Shown here: positions 11,856-24,700 of the stretch, piece by piece
Position numbering within the stretch: position 1 is the first letter of the stretch
Layout of the letters: each line of letters starts with the position of its first letter
From: Streblospio benedicti
Lineage: Eukaryota; Annelida; Polychaeta; Spionida; Spionidae
DNA: 64,000 nt
Direction: 5' to 3'
Assembly (NCBI GenBank): GCA_019095985.1
Contig: CM032660.1
Coordinates: 12,768,556-12,832,555, forward strand
Notes under the pieces: model-generated
The model's input: only the letters and a program-made list of their open reading frames with translations
What the model was told of the DNA's origin: nothing
Database searches by the model: none
Position numbers and translations under genes: made by a program

Positions 11856-12084
11856 TTCTGTTTCTGCTGCCTTTTAATTGAAAACAAAGTCCTATTTTTT
11901 GTGAAGAATCAAATTTAAATTTATTCAGACATGTTTCGACATCTCTATAGTGTCCTTTTAAACTTTACAAAAAAGTTGAAAAGGACACTATAGAGATGTC
12001 GAAACATGTCTAAATAAATTTAAATTTGATTCTTCACAAAAAATAGGACTTTGTTTTTGATTGAAAGGCAGCAGAAACAGAAAT
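11856..12084. repeat. hairpin repeat, arms about 110 bp with a very short loop
   Basis: The left arm (11856-11966) and right arm (11972-12084) are nearly perfect reverse complements. They share GACATGTTTCGACATCTCTA and AAAGTCCTATTTTTTGTGAA in opposite orientations. A single, more diverged arm of the same family lies at 19890-20002. The arm end resembles LINE 3' tails (GATGTCGAAACATG...AAATAAATTT). Confidence 0.8.
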
Positions 12085-13235
12085 AAAAAAGAAAAAAAAA
12101 ATGCGTCCACATGCTACCATATGTCACAAATCTGGTTTATTAGAAAAATAGTGAATTTGTAAAACAGTGAAATTGTAATATAATTGTATTATAACTGATA
12201 ATGTCTGATATATGTTTGTGGATCTTGCCACAGCAAAGTATCATCTATCAAATATATAGAAAGATGTATGTCTAATGACCACCTTCTCAGGGGAAGATGA
12301 TGTTTATGTAGCCTACTTGACCATCTTGTCACTGCCATATTACATCAGGGTCCACTGTGGAAATAATTCGTTAATAGCAAGACTTTTAATGCTCCCTGTC
12401 TGTAATCTCATAGTACTATATATTTATCATTTTTATTTATTTATTTTATTGTTAGTATTTATATTATTTGTTGTATTGTAATTGATTTTTAATATACAAT
12501 GTTATTATGTCAACCGGATTTTTGCAATTCTTATTATTTTGTTGGTGCTTAATACAGATGGATCAATATGACAGTCAGCTAACTGTTGGTCTTTTGCTTC
12601 TGTGTGTAGAAAAGCTTTCGTTGACACTGCTTCCTTTCTGTCTTTTCTTGATCTTTCTTCATTTTAAATTTTATAATGTCTATTTAAGGAAAGAAAGGGT
12701 CAGATTTAGACTGTTATTACATACAAAAGCACGCGCCAAAAATAGTATGTTAAAATATATGCCCAATGTTTACGAGAAACGCTGGGCCACGTGGATTTGT
12801 TGTCATTGGAAACGTAAAACTTTATCTGAACTAACTAGTAATGATGACCTTTTAAGATTATTAACGCACATTATGGTCATTCTTTTATTATTATAACGTG
12901 ACAACAGTTATGCTCCACCTGTGAGGTATTATTGTTTTATTTCTGTATGGACAACAGATGTATGGTTAATAGATGTTATATCATAATTAAGATCTAGACT
13001 ACCTGTCAAAATATATAGACTAGAGTCTAGTCACAAGAAAATTGACACCAATGGCCGTCCACAGAGTGGCTTAGTGGATTATAATCCATCATATACTTAT
13101 GTTGGATTAGGGAGCAAACTGAGCCTGATGTTTTGGCCATCTACCTATCAAAACGTGTATTGGTCACCGCTACATAAAAGAAATTTTGACATGGTCACAT
13201 GAAAATGAGATTTCTTTTGCACTTAAATACGGTCA
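12085..13235. other. no recognised gene
   Basis: AT-rich; 12415-12500 resembles an AT-rich LINE tail. The 129-codon open frame at 12507-12896 (+) has no recognisable domain and no flanking splice or polyA context. Confidence 0.4.
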
Positions 13236-13317
13236 GCAGAGTCTCGACATGCGTCAGAGTCTCGTCACGTCACTAAAATGTCATGTCACAAGACTCTGAC
13301 GTATGTCGAGACTCTGG
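13236..13317. repeat. short hairpin, arms about 37 bp
   Basis: CAGAGTCTCGACATGCGTC and GACGTATGTCGAGACTCTGG face each other across a short loop with a few mismatches. Within each arm the word GAGTCTCG partly recurs. Confidence 0.7.
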
Positions 13318-13479
13318 CGATTGCATTTACCATCACTTTTCACTCGTTGTATTCTATCAGAGGACATGGTAATTTGGATAGACTTGCATGGATTCAATTG
13401 CAGTTGGAGCTAGCCTTGAAATATTTAGCTAGGCGGCTTGGCAGGGCCTCTAAAAAATAATATTCAATAATATTCAATC

Positions 13480-14790
13480 AATCAAATCCTAAATTTATGT
13501 GGCCAGCTGTGAGGTGGGGAGGCCCTAATTATTCCTCAAATTGAGAGTGTGGCCTGGCTGCTCAGTCTACCCCTCAACCATCCTCTCCAAATTTTTCTAT
13601 CATTTGTGTCTATGTGACCTATACCCATATGTTCTAAGTCTTTCTGAACAACTGTATCCCAGATCTTTTTTGGTCTTCCTTTGCCTTTCACTCCTCGTAT
13701 CTCCAGCGTTCTTACTTTAATGATCCACCTGAACCTGTGTTGTACATCTCAATCTGCCTTTGCGAAGCACGATATCAATGTCTGTGTTCCCAATTTCTCT
13801 AGCAGTCTGTCTGAGCTCACATCATCATTGGGTTTTACATGACACATCCATCGAATCATTGCTCTCATTTTGCCTCAGCTGATTGATTGTGTTGGATGAT
13901 GCTGCCCATAGTCATGCAGCATTGCACCACGTACACAGTGGCATATACTCTGCCTCTCGATGCCAAAGGGTACGTGTCTGTTGGTAAGTGGTAAGTACTG
14001 GCAGGAGCTCATCAAATTTGCCTCATGCAGATTTGCATCTAACAGTTGCAGCTAATTCACAGCCTCTACCACTGGACAACATTTCACCAAAGTAACAAAA
14101 CTCTGTGACAACCTCTAACTTGTATTCACCTACAGGGCCCTCCTTGATTGGCCTGCCATCCATTGCCATACCAGGGTCATTATAACTTTGGACATACGTA
14201 GTCAGGATCAGGTTTGAGAACACCCTCAATTCTGCTACACCGTTTGTGTACCCAGCATAGACACCTGCCACACTAAATGTTCTTGCTACCCCCAACAGGC
14301 ATACAGCACATAAGTATTCTCCACTTTTGAGTAATTTGTCAACTTTTGACCCATAGACCAGACATTTGGATTTTTTTTTTTAATACCCATGTTTACACAG
14401 TCCCTTCGCTTCCATCCCCATCTTTCAGGTGTGCTCCTTTTCTGATAACTCTTCAACTCTGATAACTCTTCAGCCATATTGATATGGTCATCACTATACA
14501 ACAGTTCGCAAGGGGACCCTGTGCGAAACTCACAAGAGAGGGCTTCTTGGACCATAATGAATAGCATCGGACTAAGAACCAAACTCTGATGTACTTAAAC
14601 AATAACAATAAATTCCTCACTGATTCCATCTTCAACATGAACACGACTGCATACATTGCCATACATTGACTGGACAGCCTTGTTGTATGCGTTGCCTCAT
14701 AAAATGTAAGATGCACTTGTTGGCAAACAGACGCGGAATCAATTATAGAGGTGTCCGTTTGAAAATTCATGTTGGTTTGCTGACTCGTGC
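13480..14790 (-). mobile_element. RTE-like LINE, 3' half, degenerate
   Basis: Read from 14790 down, the minus strand gives NKAVQSMYGNV, VLSPMLFIMVQEALSCEFRTG and CELLYSDD (a degraded catalytic block) near 14450-14590. Then come LRVFSNLILTTYV and EFCYFGEML near 14080-14210, and a C-terminal KGRPKKIWDTVVQKDLEHMG segment near 13660. The tail matches the element at 48400-48790 (a shared GGGCAGCCAGGCCACAC-like word). Stops interrupt it, so it is inactive. Confidence 0.8.
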
Positions 14791-15370
14791 ATCTAGGATA
14801 GTTCTGCCACAGATTCTATTTTGATTATGGTATTGTAACATCATTGCTACATACTGATACATCAACTTGGCCAGAAAATGATTATTATCCAATTATTCTC
14901 AATCTACATGTACTTCATTTTCAATTTATATGTACTTTATTACTATATTTGATTATATATGTTTATATTATATTTATATTATTTAAATTTCTCTATATTT
15001 ATTTACTATATTGTTGTGTTAATATGGAATGTAACGTTCTGCAATAAAGAAATCTTATCTTATATTTATCAATTCATGGCTTGATTTTCTCATCTTCTAT
15101 CATACATCTTTAATGTCAAAAAATGATAACATCCAGTTACATCCAGTAATATTATACAGAATTACAGTTTTAATAGATTTAGTATATGCATTGAGTACAC
15201 CTTGACTTGGAATGATAGTGACAGAAGATTAATTGCTTCTGAATACTGGATGGAAATGAGAACATGAATGCTGGAAAATTCGGGTCAGTTTGCAACGTGC
15301 TCACATCAGCATTTTACATAAATACCTACAAATGAGTTACTTTACAATACCACACCTTCAACAGCTTGTT
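14791..15370. other. AT-rich, LINE-tail-like end at about 15035-15065
   Basis: AATAAAGAAATCTTATCTTA at about 15041 looks like a LINE or SINE 3' tail with a TTATC microsatellite. No coding part is recognisable upstream. Confidence 0.35.
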
Positions 15371-15380
15371 ATTGTCTTGT

Positions 15381-16050
15381 ATGCTTTGATTGGGATGGTG
15401 TAGCTTGGATACCATCTTCACTGGGAGATTCAGGTTTAAAAAAACAAAAAACAAAACAATGCAGAATAGGAACTCATTCCAATCAATAAACAAATTAGAT
15501 GTGCTTTTGCGCTTACATGATACTTAAGTACAGTCCTTCCACAATTGCTCATATCTTTACTCTATATATCTTCTATGCTGAAGACTTGGACACCATAGTG
15601 TTCAAATGTCAGCTTTGCATCAGTTCATCAATGATGAATTGCACAGGGACCATCAGATTGAACATGTGTCATAGCGATGCAAATGACCCTTTGAGTTCCT
15701 GCAACATTATATTGTCTCTATGCTCCAGAGACTTTAAAGAACTGGCATATGTTTTTGCTGCCCAATTCGTGCCAGGACCAGCGTTGAGTACCACATTTCA
15801 ATGAGAGAAAAGAAACATTTATGGAACTTTTCCTTTCCAACCCGAGTGCGACCGCCTATATAGATACTGAAACTGTGAACTGTGTCAATGTGGGCCCCTT
15901 TCATGCAAGACTCCATCCCATACCCAGTGGTCAAGTAGCCAGCCCTGCATACTCCAACTAATTTCTCTTTATAATCACTGGAAGCATGTAGATTAGCATT
16001 AAAACTCATAGTATAAGGACCAGGACCCCATGTTAAAAGTGTTTGATAAT
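15381..16050 (-). pseudogene. degenerate coding-like region, family not recognised
   Basis: A 106-codon minus-strand frame (15734-16054) has balanced, protein-like composition (for example WGPGPYTMSFNANLHASSDY and MKGAHIDTVHSFSIYIGG). Downstream, coding-like segments continue only by changing frame: SSLKSLEHRDNIMLQELKG near 15690, GVQVFSIEDI near 15570 and ESPSEDGIQATPSQSKHTRQ with a stop near 15381-15446. No introns with convincing splice sites separate them. This pattern fits a decayed processed gene copy or old transposon ORF. I cannot name it, and it may be chance. Confidence 0.3.
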
Positions 16051-16814
16051 ACACTTATATAAAAACTTTATTTGAAGGCATAATTGCACATGTTTTGATG
16101 TAAAAAACAAAACAATTGCTCACTTTATGTGGGAGAAACGTGGACATGCATCAGTTTTACATATTTTTTTCAACAATAAAGAGCCATATTCTATTGACAA
16201 GAATAACTACAAAATAAAATGAACATCTTATCACCTTCTTGACATTGATGCTTTATGGGTGATTCAGTGATAGAGTATTTTGATAAGTTAAATCAATAAC
16301 TAAACTGAAAAGTCAACGGCACAGGCATACACATTTGTTTACCAGGAATATACTCCCCCAAATTGGAACCATGGTAAATGTAATTGTTATTATTACAAAA
16401 TATGATTATTGTAACATTATATTCAAAACATTTTGTAATAGATATTATTAAACATTTATTGCAAGATTTGTTATCATATTTTAGACACTTTTTTAAAATT
16501 TTTATTCATTTGTAATCATACAAGTCTAAATTCTAGTAAGCTCCGTGCTAAAGCACAGAAAGGTAGTACGTTTACTAACTGCCCTCACAGAGCAAGATGG
16601 ACGCCTCACTTCAAGAATATTCGTTGGATACTCAAGTGTATGACAATAAGTTTTGTGTGACAATGGTGTATTCCTTATTACACTAAATTTATCAATATAA
16701 AATGTTAGTCAATTATCAGTAAATGTATTCATGAAGGTGGATTTATGTTAAATGTTTGCAGGCAGGTGGTATGTTATGTTATGACGCATGGTTATTTATT
16801 TGAAATTATATGAA
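16051..16814. other. no recognised gene
   Basis: AT-rich sequence with no supported coding, RNA or transposon feature. Confidence 0.45.
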
Positions 16815-16989
16815 GCGTAACCCCCAATTGTTGCCACCTCTATAAAGAGACCACATCAAAGATTAATTAGTTTTTCAGTTCCTAAAAATCAAAAAGAGAC
16901 CCATTCAAATCTTCTAAAGGAGACTACTTCTCTACCGAGACCTCTATTGTGGCCATATCCTGAGTGGTCTCAATTAGAGGTTATACTGT
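16815..16989. mobile_element. MITE-like remnant, mariner-type ends
   Basis: The right end reads, in reverse complement, CAGTATAACCTCTAATTGAG. The left end has CCACCTCTATAAAGAGACCA. Both resemble the widespread CAGT..AACCTCTATTAAG..ACCAC terminal repeats of Tc1/mariner-type non-autonomous elements. The copy is diverged. Confidence 0.5.
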
Positions 16990-17213
16990 TAATTTACTAA
17001 CTTCCTTGCTTTATCACAGTGGTAAGTGAACAGTAGCATTTTTGTATTAACAAAGTCATTCACTCAAGACTAATAGTGCCACAATATGTATTTACATAAA
17101 GGCCCATAAACATATGTAGCTATTTTCTTCTACGCAAATTACATACATGATTGAGTAAATAGCATCTCACAAGAAACAAAATCATTTTTTATCCAAGAAT
17201 ACATCCATTGTTA

Positions 17214-17420
17214 CTATAAAACTAGAATATTTCGTGGCTATTAAATTTTGCAATTTTCATCCATAAATTATTTTGTGACTATTTAATTTTGCGATTTTGG
17301 TCCATAATGGACCCGCTTTACATAGGCTATTAATGTTTGCTGACTATCTAAGTTTGCGTTTTTGCACCTACCCACGAAATTCGCAAATTAAGTCGTGCAC
17401 AAACGTTTCTAGTTTTACAG
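17214..17420. mobile_element. TA-flanked MITE, 207 bp
   Basis: CTATAAAACTAGAATATTTC at the left faces its partner GAAACGTTTGTGCACG... (in reverse complement after CTGTAAAACTA) at the right. TA lies on both sides (17212-17213 and 17421-17422). The interior repeats TTAAATTTTGCAATTTTC-like words. It resembles a CTGTAAAACTAGAAATATTC family common in invertebrates. Confidence 0.65.
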
Positions 17421-17422
17421 TA

Positions 17423-18799
17423 TTCCATTTAAAAAATCTAAAATTATGATAACTTATTCTACGGGGTGCAGTAGATTGTTTACTTGTATATTAATTGTAG
17501 TGTAGATACTTTTCACAATAAATAAAACTGACGTCTGTGGATCAATATGAATATGAACATAGAATTTTTCAACTTTCAACTTCTTTGTAATTATAAGACG
17601 AATCATTTTCACAACCAGACATCAAGATTTAATTTGGAGGAACAATGGTTCTGGACCAATGTATCAGTCCGCGACCATATAGGTATTTGCATGTGGCAAA
17701 ATGTGTTCAGAAATCCAAGGTGTCCTTATGTAAGATACTTATTGTACTGGGGATAAACACTCATAAAAATGAGTATCTGTGATCGGCAGATGCACTTTTT
17801 AAAATGTTCATTTTTGTCTGTCTTTACCATCTAAAGTGCTCACTCAAAATTTATGATTATGAAATTAAATGCTAGAATAGCTTTCTTACACAAAAAATTA
17901 TGTGTGTCCATAACATGTAGAATTTCGTAAGACAAATACAGAAAGTTTTAGTTTGCATTTTTTTAGCATCAGGTCTGATGCAGAGGGTTTTAAATAATGA
18001 GTAAAGAACAGGTTTTTGATAACTATATTGATATAATGCGCATCAACCAAAATTATACGATTTTCATACATTCTAGCCAAGAGATTAAACGTACAATTGA
18101 CACACTTTTACAGATTTGTCTTGATGGATGGTGTTGTCTAGTCCATGATGAATATGATGCTTTCAGGAAGTTGTTTTTTTGTGTACTTAAAGTTACACTG
18201 TCCTACATTACTCTTACACATTGATATCTGCCTGGCTCCCTGTATTGGCATATTAAATGTTTCGTACTACACTATAGGTAAATGTAGGTTAGAGTTGAAA
18301 TCCATGCTTTGCATGCATGAGCAGATATATTTTTAATTTTGTAGTTTGATAGTAGAGTAATGAAATTGTTTCCATAGTTGTTGCAAATTAATAGATAAAA
18401 TTCTGCTAAGAACAAATGTTCTGGCTTAAAATATCTGAATATATGAAAATTTAAAAAAAAAGATATTCTTATAAATGATACCAAATATATAAAAAAACAG
18501 TGAATAGATATTATGGTAAAATGATAACATTTTTATGTTCCTGAAAATAAACCCATTATTGACAGATTGAGCAGGCCTAAGAATATATTCATATGCTAAA
18601 AGATACTTTTGAATGTAGACTTGGTTGTATCTTTGTATATGTAGCGTTCATACTTGTATTGATTCTGTGCTCAAAGTATGCAGCCATGAGTGAAGCTCAT
18701 CTTCCATGTATGGCTGTTTCAGGTGAGAGTGAGCAGTAAGTTGTCAACCCTCCGCTGCCACTGCCGCTGCCGCCACATTAGTCTACTATCACCGCGGGG
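17423..18799. promoter_or_regulatory. upstream flank of the FAM78-like gene; no precise promoter found
   Basis: No other gene is recognisable. An in-frame stop (TAG) precedes the FAM78 start by about 20 bp. The leader just upstream has CCGCTGCC repeats at about 18750-18775. A pyrimidine tract and TTTCAG at about 18715-18720 could be an acceptor for a leader intron. The transcription start is unknown. Confidence 0.3.
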
Positions 18800-21700
18800 A
18801 TGAGTAGCACAGACCCAGTCCAGCAGAACAGCAGCAGAAAGCAGCAGAAATTGACAACTTACACCGTTTCTTATTCCAACCCAACCAACACCAACTATGA
18901 TCATGGCGTATTGAGTGACGTCAATGAAAATCGTGGTTCGCACAACAGGCACCATCTTCCTGCCTCTCACCATTACTTTCTACGAAACCCATCTAGTGGC
19001 ACAACACAACCAGGAGTGGTGGGGAGAGGTGCAGCACCTCGGCAGGCAGGTGCTGACACTGACACCTCTCTGACAACCGCGCGTGAGGACTGGATACCTC
19101 AGTGTTTGTCAACGCCGAGGCCCTACTGGCCCATATTGTCGGATAGAACTAGTGGTAGTGAGGGAGCAGAAAAGGTTTATGGGGGTCTAATAGTGGATAT
19201 GGGGGTGGGATCTAGCAAATACCCCAAGCATAAACATCGTCATGCTGGTGCTAGTAACAATCATGAAAGAACTGCTGACAAATCCCACTATAGGGTCAAC
19301 AGTAAAGTGCCTGGGCACAAAATTCTTGTGCAACCGACAGTTCTTGTTGGCCCTGGTGCCAACGAGAACCATCACAATGCACAATCAGACTCTGTCAGAA
19401 TCCCAGTGGGTACTGACCAAGTGCAACCAAAACCTGGATGTGTGGATTTTCATAAATTTCGTGTTGTTAAGTTGAAAGCTGCCATTGACAAGAAACCAAC
19501 GTCAGTGGACGAGAAGTCATCTGCTGTGCTAAAGTATAAAACCCCACACTTCAGGTGAGTGTCAACTTTCTCTTTCACTCTAATGTGCAGGTAGTGAGGC
19601 TTTGACTTTAAGCCTACTGCATAGAGACATTTGTGAGTAAATATGAATGAGTATTGCAAAAGACAAATGTAGGGCAACCCAATGACACAGATTTATTATG
19701 AAGACTGATACATAAATATTATGCAATATTGAAACTATGGGCACCAACAACTAAATATCTTTTGAATTTATCATTTGACATTATAATATATTCAATATGT
19801 GTATAGTATATTCAATGTTCTACTGATACATGAATACATGTATATTCTACTTGTGCCTATTTTTGTTTTGTTCTACTAATTATAAGATTTGTTTTGTAAA
19901 GTTGAGAAGGGCACTGAAGATGCCGAAACATGTTCAAATAAATTTAAATTTAAAATAGGACTTTATTTTTCGGATATAAGGCAGCAGAAACAGAAAAAAC
20001 AACAACAAGAACTAACAAAAATCTACTAATTATGTAGTTCGATAGAAGATTTTTTCTTGGCTTTAGCGTTTTGTTTTTCTCATTTCGAGAAATGAAAATG
20101 ATAGGTATATATTTTCATATCGTTTTATGCCCCATACATGTATATATACAATGTAAGTATAGACATTGAGTGGCCAATGTGTATCAACGATGGTGATTAT
20201 TTAAGAAATAATCCATTAAATGATAACTGTATGTGTAAACTGTGTAAAGCCAATTACCTAATTGTATGGATTCATAAATTGTCTTTGGAACAAATCCAAT
20301 TTATGTCTCTAATGCACATTGAGTTATCCGAGACCATTTTTTTTCACAAGGATAACATTCAGGATTCTGATTATTCGGTTCGATTCTGGAAGAAATCCTT
20401 TGACATTGCTCTTTATTTGTATTCATTTGAGTTTATTTAGTTCTGTGCCAAAATCTTGAAGGTACATTGTATAGGATCATGGTTTTTGTCAATCAAGTTT
20501 TTGTATCAATTACCTCCAGTTGAACAATAATTCTCTAGTTTATTTACTTGTGGCTCTTGTGATCTAGTGTTTGCACCACCTATCGATAGCAAATGGATCT
20601 TATGTTTGTTAACAGAATTTTAAAAGTATATAGTGCAATTTTAGAATAGTTGCTAATTCATACATAGTTTCAATATAAAACAATCCATTATGAAGCAAAT
20701 ACTTCTTGTACTTTCCTATTCCCACCATTAGATGATTTCTTGTATTTGCCCAAATTTTGGTTGTTAATCATATGTAGTTAATTGATACATATCTGATTCA
20801 ATCGAATACACCGTGAAATTAAAAAAAATTATAATATATTGAACCAAAACAGTTTGGGTGAGTTTGTAGAAAGCACTAACCAGGTATTCTATATAAATTT
20901 AAATTACTAATACAGAAAAAAAATACTTTGTTTCGCATCCATATTGCCTGATTCAAAATAAATATTCTAAATTGTAAGAATGAATGTATGGCAAAGATGA
21001 CATTCAAAACATATAAGGAACAACACACTGTTACAGTAATCCATATATGGTATGTATGCGTCTGTGTGAGCAATATTTATATTGATGATGAATTTGTGTA
21101 GAATGGCATAAAAATTTGCTATTCAAATCCCTGTGACAAAAATAATTAATAATCTAATTTTGAACAACACAGTCATGATGACAGACGCAACATGAGATCA
21201 ATTCTGAATCTATTACCTTTAATCAGTTAGATAACGTCCTCACATACATGTAGTTGTATGTTCTCAGTCTGAGTTTTGAGCCGCTCGGGTGGAAAAATAT
21301 CAGATTGAATGTTGGTGTAGAATGTCCAAATGGTTGTGATTATTAATGCATATTTTATGCCATATAAATATCATAGATTTTGTACTAGCAGGACCAAAAT
21401 CGGAATGTTATTATGCACTGAAGATGTGTCATTATGTTTATTTCTAATGGAAAACTTTGTTTTTTGTTGTTGAAAAAGTGAGGGCAGTAGGGAAGTGAAA
21501 TATAAAATCAACAAAATTGAAGTATATTGGTAATATTAGTAATATATATATATATACATATTGGAGTATGCATATATTTAGTATATGTAATATTAAGTAG
21601 TATGTAATATTTTCTATATTCAAACGATGAAAATAGTATTACAAATGTTAAGAAATGAAAATATTCATTCGTTAGGCTTATTGTTAGTCTGGTATCACTG

Positions 21701-24700
21701 GCATGCATAATTGAGAGCTCTTTATGTGATGAGTTATGATCAATAGTATTCACATATATATAATATGCTACATAAAACAAATAGAAATTATTTCCTAGAT
21801 ATGTAATTGAACTTATTTTGAAACTGTTTCTGATGATATTGTGTAGTGTAAATAATTCATTGGGTAAATTCAGACTGTTCTTTTTCACTGTTAATTTATG
21901 ACAGAAGTTGAAAGTTGTTAATCTATTTTTCTGTTTCACCAATGTCTGTTTTTGCTCTTTCACAGTGAATATAGTCAATTAGATCTGCATTTTATAGGAT
22001 TGTTTATTTATTTAAGATTTTTTCAAAGTTACATAAATATTTTGACATTCAGTGTTAATACGCAGTTGTGTGGTAGTCATAAATGTACATCTAAACAAGT
22101 AGTGGTCCAGGGTTCGAGTCCTGATAGACTTGGAGTACGAATCCTCTAATGTCAATACTTAAAACCCAGTCAGTTAATTTCCAATACATCTATGTTTAAA
22201 TTGAAACACAGTATTTGTCAATCTTACAGTAAATTAAAAGCTCAGTCTACATTTCTACATCTACATGAGTCCTACATGTATGCATTGATCTTGGCCTTTC
22301 TATATGTCTCTTAGGTGAAAAGGAAATGTAGTAAGAACAATTAAGTATTACAGTGTTCAAATTTATTAAAAGTATTGATAAGACACTACAAAACACATTC
22401 TATTTTTATCACTCAATTATGCATATTCCTGTTAACTTAGATAATCATGGTGCTAGAAGCATAATGATTTCATGGAAAGATTCTTATACACCGTACTTGT
22501 TCNNNNNNNNNNNNNNNNNNNNNNNNNNNNNNNNNNNNNNNNNNNNNNNNNNNNNNNNNNNNNNNNNNNNNNNNNNNNNNNNNNNNNNNNNNNNNNNNNN
22601 NNAAGAGACAACATGCATCAATGTTTTCGCTTGGTGTTAGCATTGTCGGTCGTCCTTAGGTTTTTTCTTATTCCTGTTCACACATTTTATCGAGTTCTGC
22701 AATAGTAATAAGTTCACTTACGTTATATATATTATGTATTTTAATCGATAAATCAAGCTAGTATACTGTAGTTGTGTTTTAAGTAGTCTTATCAATGCAT
22801 GTCAGAAAGTATGATCAGGAAATATGACGATATTAATCTAATATAAATGTTCCATGCGACAGTAAGTTTCGAGGGTCGGCTTTGTCCCATGCGACAAAAC
22901 GTGTGTTGTGTGGAATGGTATGATTTTGATCCAAGCGCTATGCGTTTTGTCGCCTGCTTGGCAATGTCTGATGAGGAAACACCCCATTGAAAAAGCATTG
23001 TACCGATTTGTATGACAGTTTGACATGCTACAAACGGTGAGATTAGGAAACACCCTCCAAGAACTTAACTGAAGAAATATCAGAAGATAACCCGAATGCC
23101 TCATATTTAGTAAACTGAAGATTTTATAAGATTTGTAAGTCAGGTAATCATGATGCACTAATTTATACCCGTGGCGAAGGTAAATCAGTAATAGATGTCC
23201 TATTTCTGAAGTAAACACCACACATCTATACCACAAACTGACCCCACTATCCAACACACAATAATAGCTCAGGTATGCAGCATCCACACTAATCCTGGGA
23301 TCCTCACCCATCATCCTGACAGCACCCACCACTATTCTAACAACCTTCTTGTCCACCTTTCATCATCCTGACAACACTTGATAGCACACACCAGTCCTGA
23401 CAATACCTACCTCTCGTCCTGATTACAGCCAAAAATCACTAAATTACAAATGAGCCTTCACTGTTTGATGTACTTACGCAATACAAATGGTCATAGTCCA
23501 AATATAGATGCAATCTAAATACTTACACAATACACATATGTCAATACATACATTCCATATAGCTCTTTTAATCCTTACCCCCCCAATTCGCCTGGGCGCG
23601 GCGTGGGCTCTCCGCCTCCATTTTTCGTGTTTTTGCCCACTCCAACCAACCATAATAGTAAGCATTTATAATCTTGCAAGCATCTATAATGAGGATTACG
23701 ATGGCGTCACCACATGACCATGTTGCCAATATTGACCCCATAGACTCCAAGATGTCAGTCGTTGTCTGGTATTTTTGTTATAAAATCTCCCATTAGACAG
23801 CCAACAGGACCATCATGAACATTAGAAACATAAACTTGCAATACTACCCTGTATTGTGGACGATCTCCTGTAGTCACATGGTGTTTAGTCAGGTTAAAGA
23901 ATAGTTCGCAAGACAAAGATTAGCGCATTAATGCATAGATACATGTATATAGGCTATTTAAGCATTCACGATTTGTGGCTAAATGGAAAATTTAGCATAT
24001 TGCAAAATCTTCCAATTTAACCACGCAAAAGTTTCTAACTTGACACCTAGGGGTATCACACCTATCTACACGTATTGTGTTGAAATCCTACATTTACAAT
24101 TGAAAGGAGAAATTGATAAACCTCTACAATATGCACATAATTGCACAGCGCATATATTAAATACTTAACTAACAACTTATATTGCTTTGCTTGTTGAATT
24201 GTTCTTTTGAAAATAAAGACATCCAAGCAGAATATGTGTTAATATCTTTCAACATGTACGATGATGAGTTGTGAACAGCCATACCTTAAATCGATTACTA
24301 TGTCAATACACGAAACCACGGTTTCGTGACGTGCTGTACTTTGGCCCGATTGCAGGTAAGATTCTCGTTCCCCGTAGTAAATAGAGAGAAATTGCCGACT
24401 TTCTACCCAAGAGTCTTGTATTAAAATTGTGCTTATCTTCTTACTTTTAACTTCGCCTGAATTCGCTAACCTCTGCTCTACAACATACTAGAAGTATTCG
24501 CAGAAATAATTGATAATAAAGATTTGCTGAGACATTTACTTTTCCATCTTTTTGCATCCACTACCAAATGAAAATACTGCACAGAGTCCTGACAGCAAAC
24601 GTTTGACGTTCCACGAGAGGGTTGGATCACAAACAAATACTGACTAGCAGGTGGTTGCTCACAAAAGTGCTTCCTTCTAATTTTCGATAACTTTCTCTCT

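Noticed and set aside
12507-12896. 129-codon open frame with hydrophobic N terminus
   Set aside because: No family recognised. The hydrophobic stretch reflects T-rich sequence.
18719-18973. Minus-strand open frame over FAM78 exon 1
   Set aside because: It is an antisense shadow of the coding exon and its leader.
20138-20440. 100-codon open frame in FAM78 intron 1
   Set aside because: No recognised family and no splice context joining it to FAM78.
21508-21978. 156-codon open frame on the minus strand
   Set aside because: It is AT-rich (Ile, Tyr, Asn, Phe) and matches no family. It lies in an intron and looks like chance.
22838-23356. 172-codon open frame on the minus strand
   Set aside because: It has no ATG at its start, no recognisable domain and a composition driven by simple CCTGACA-like repetition. 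There are no splice or polyA signals around it.
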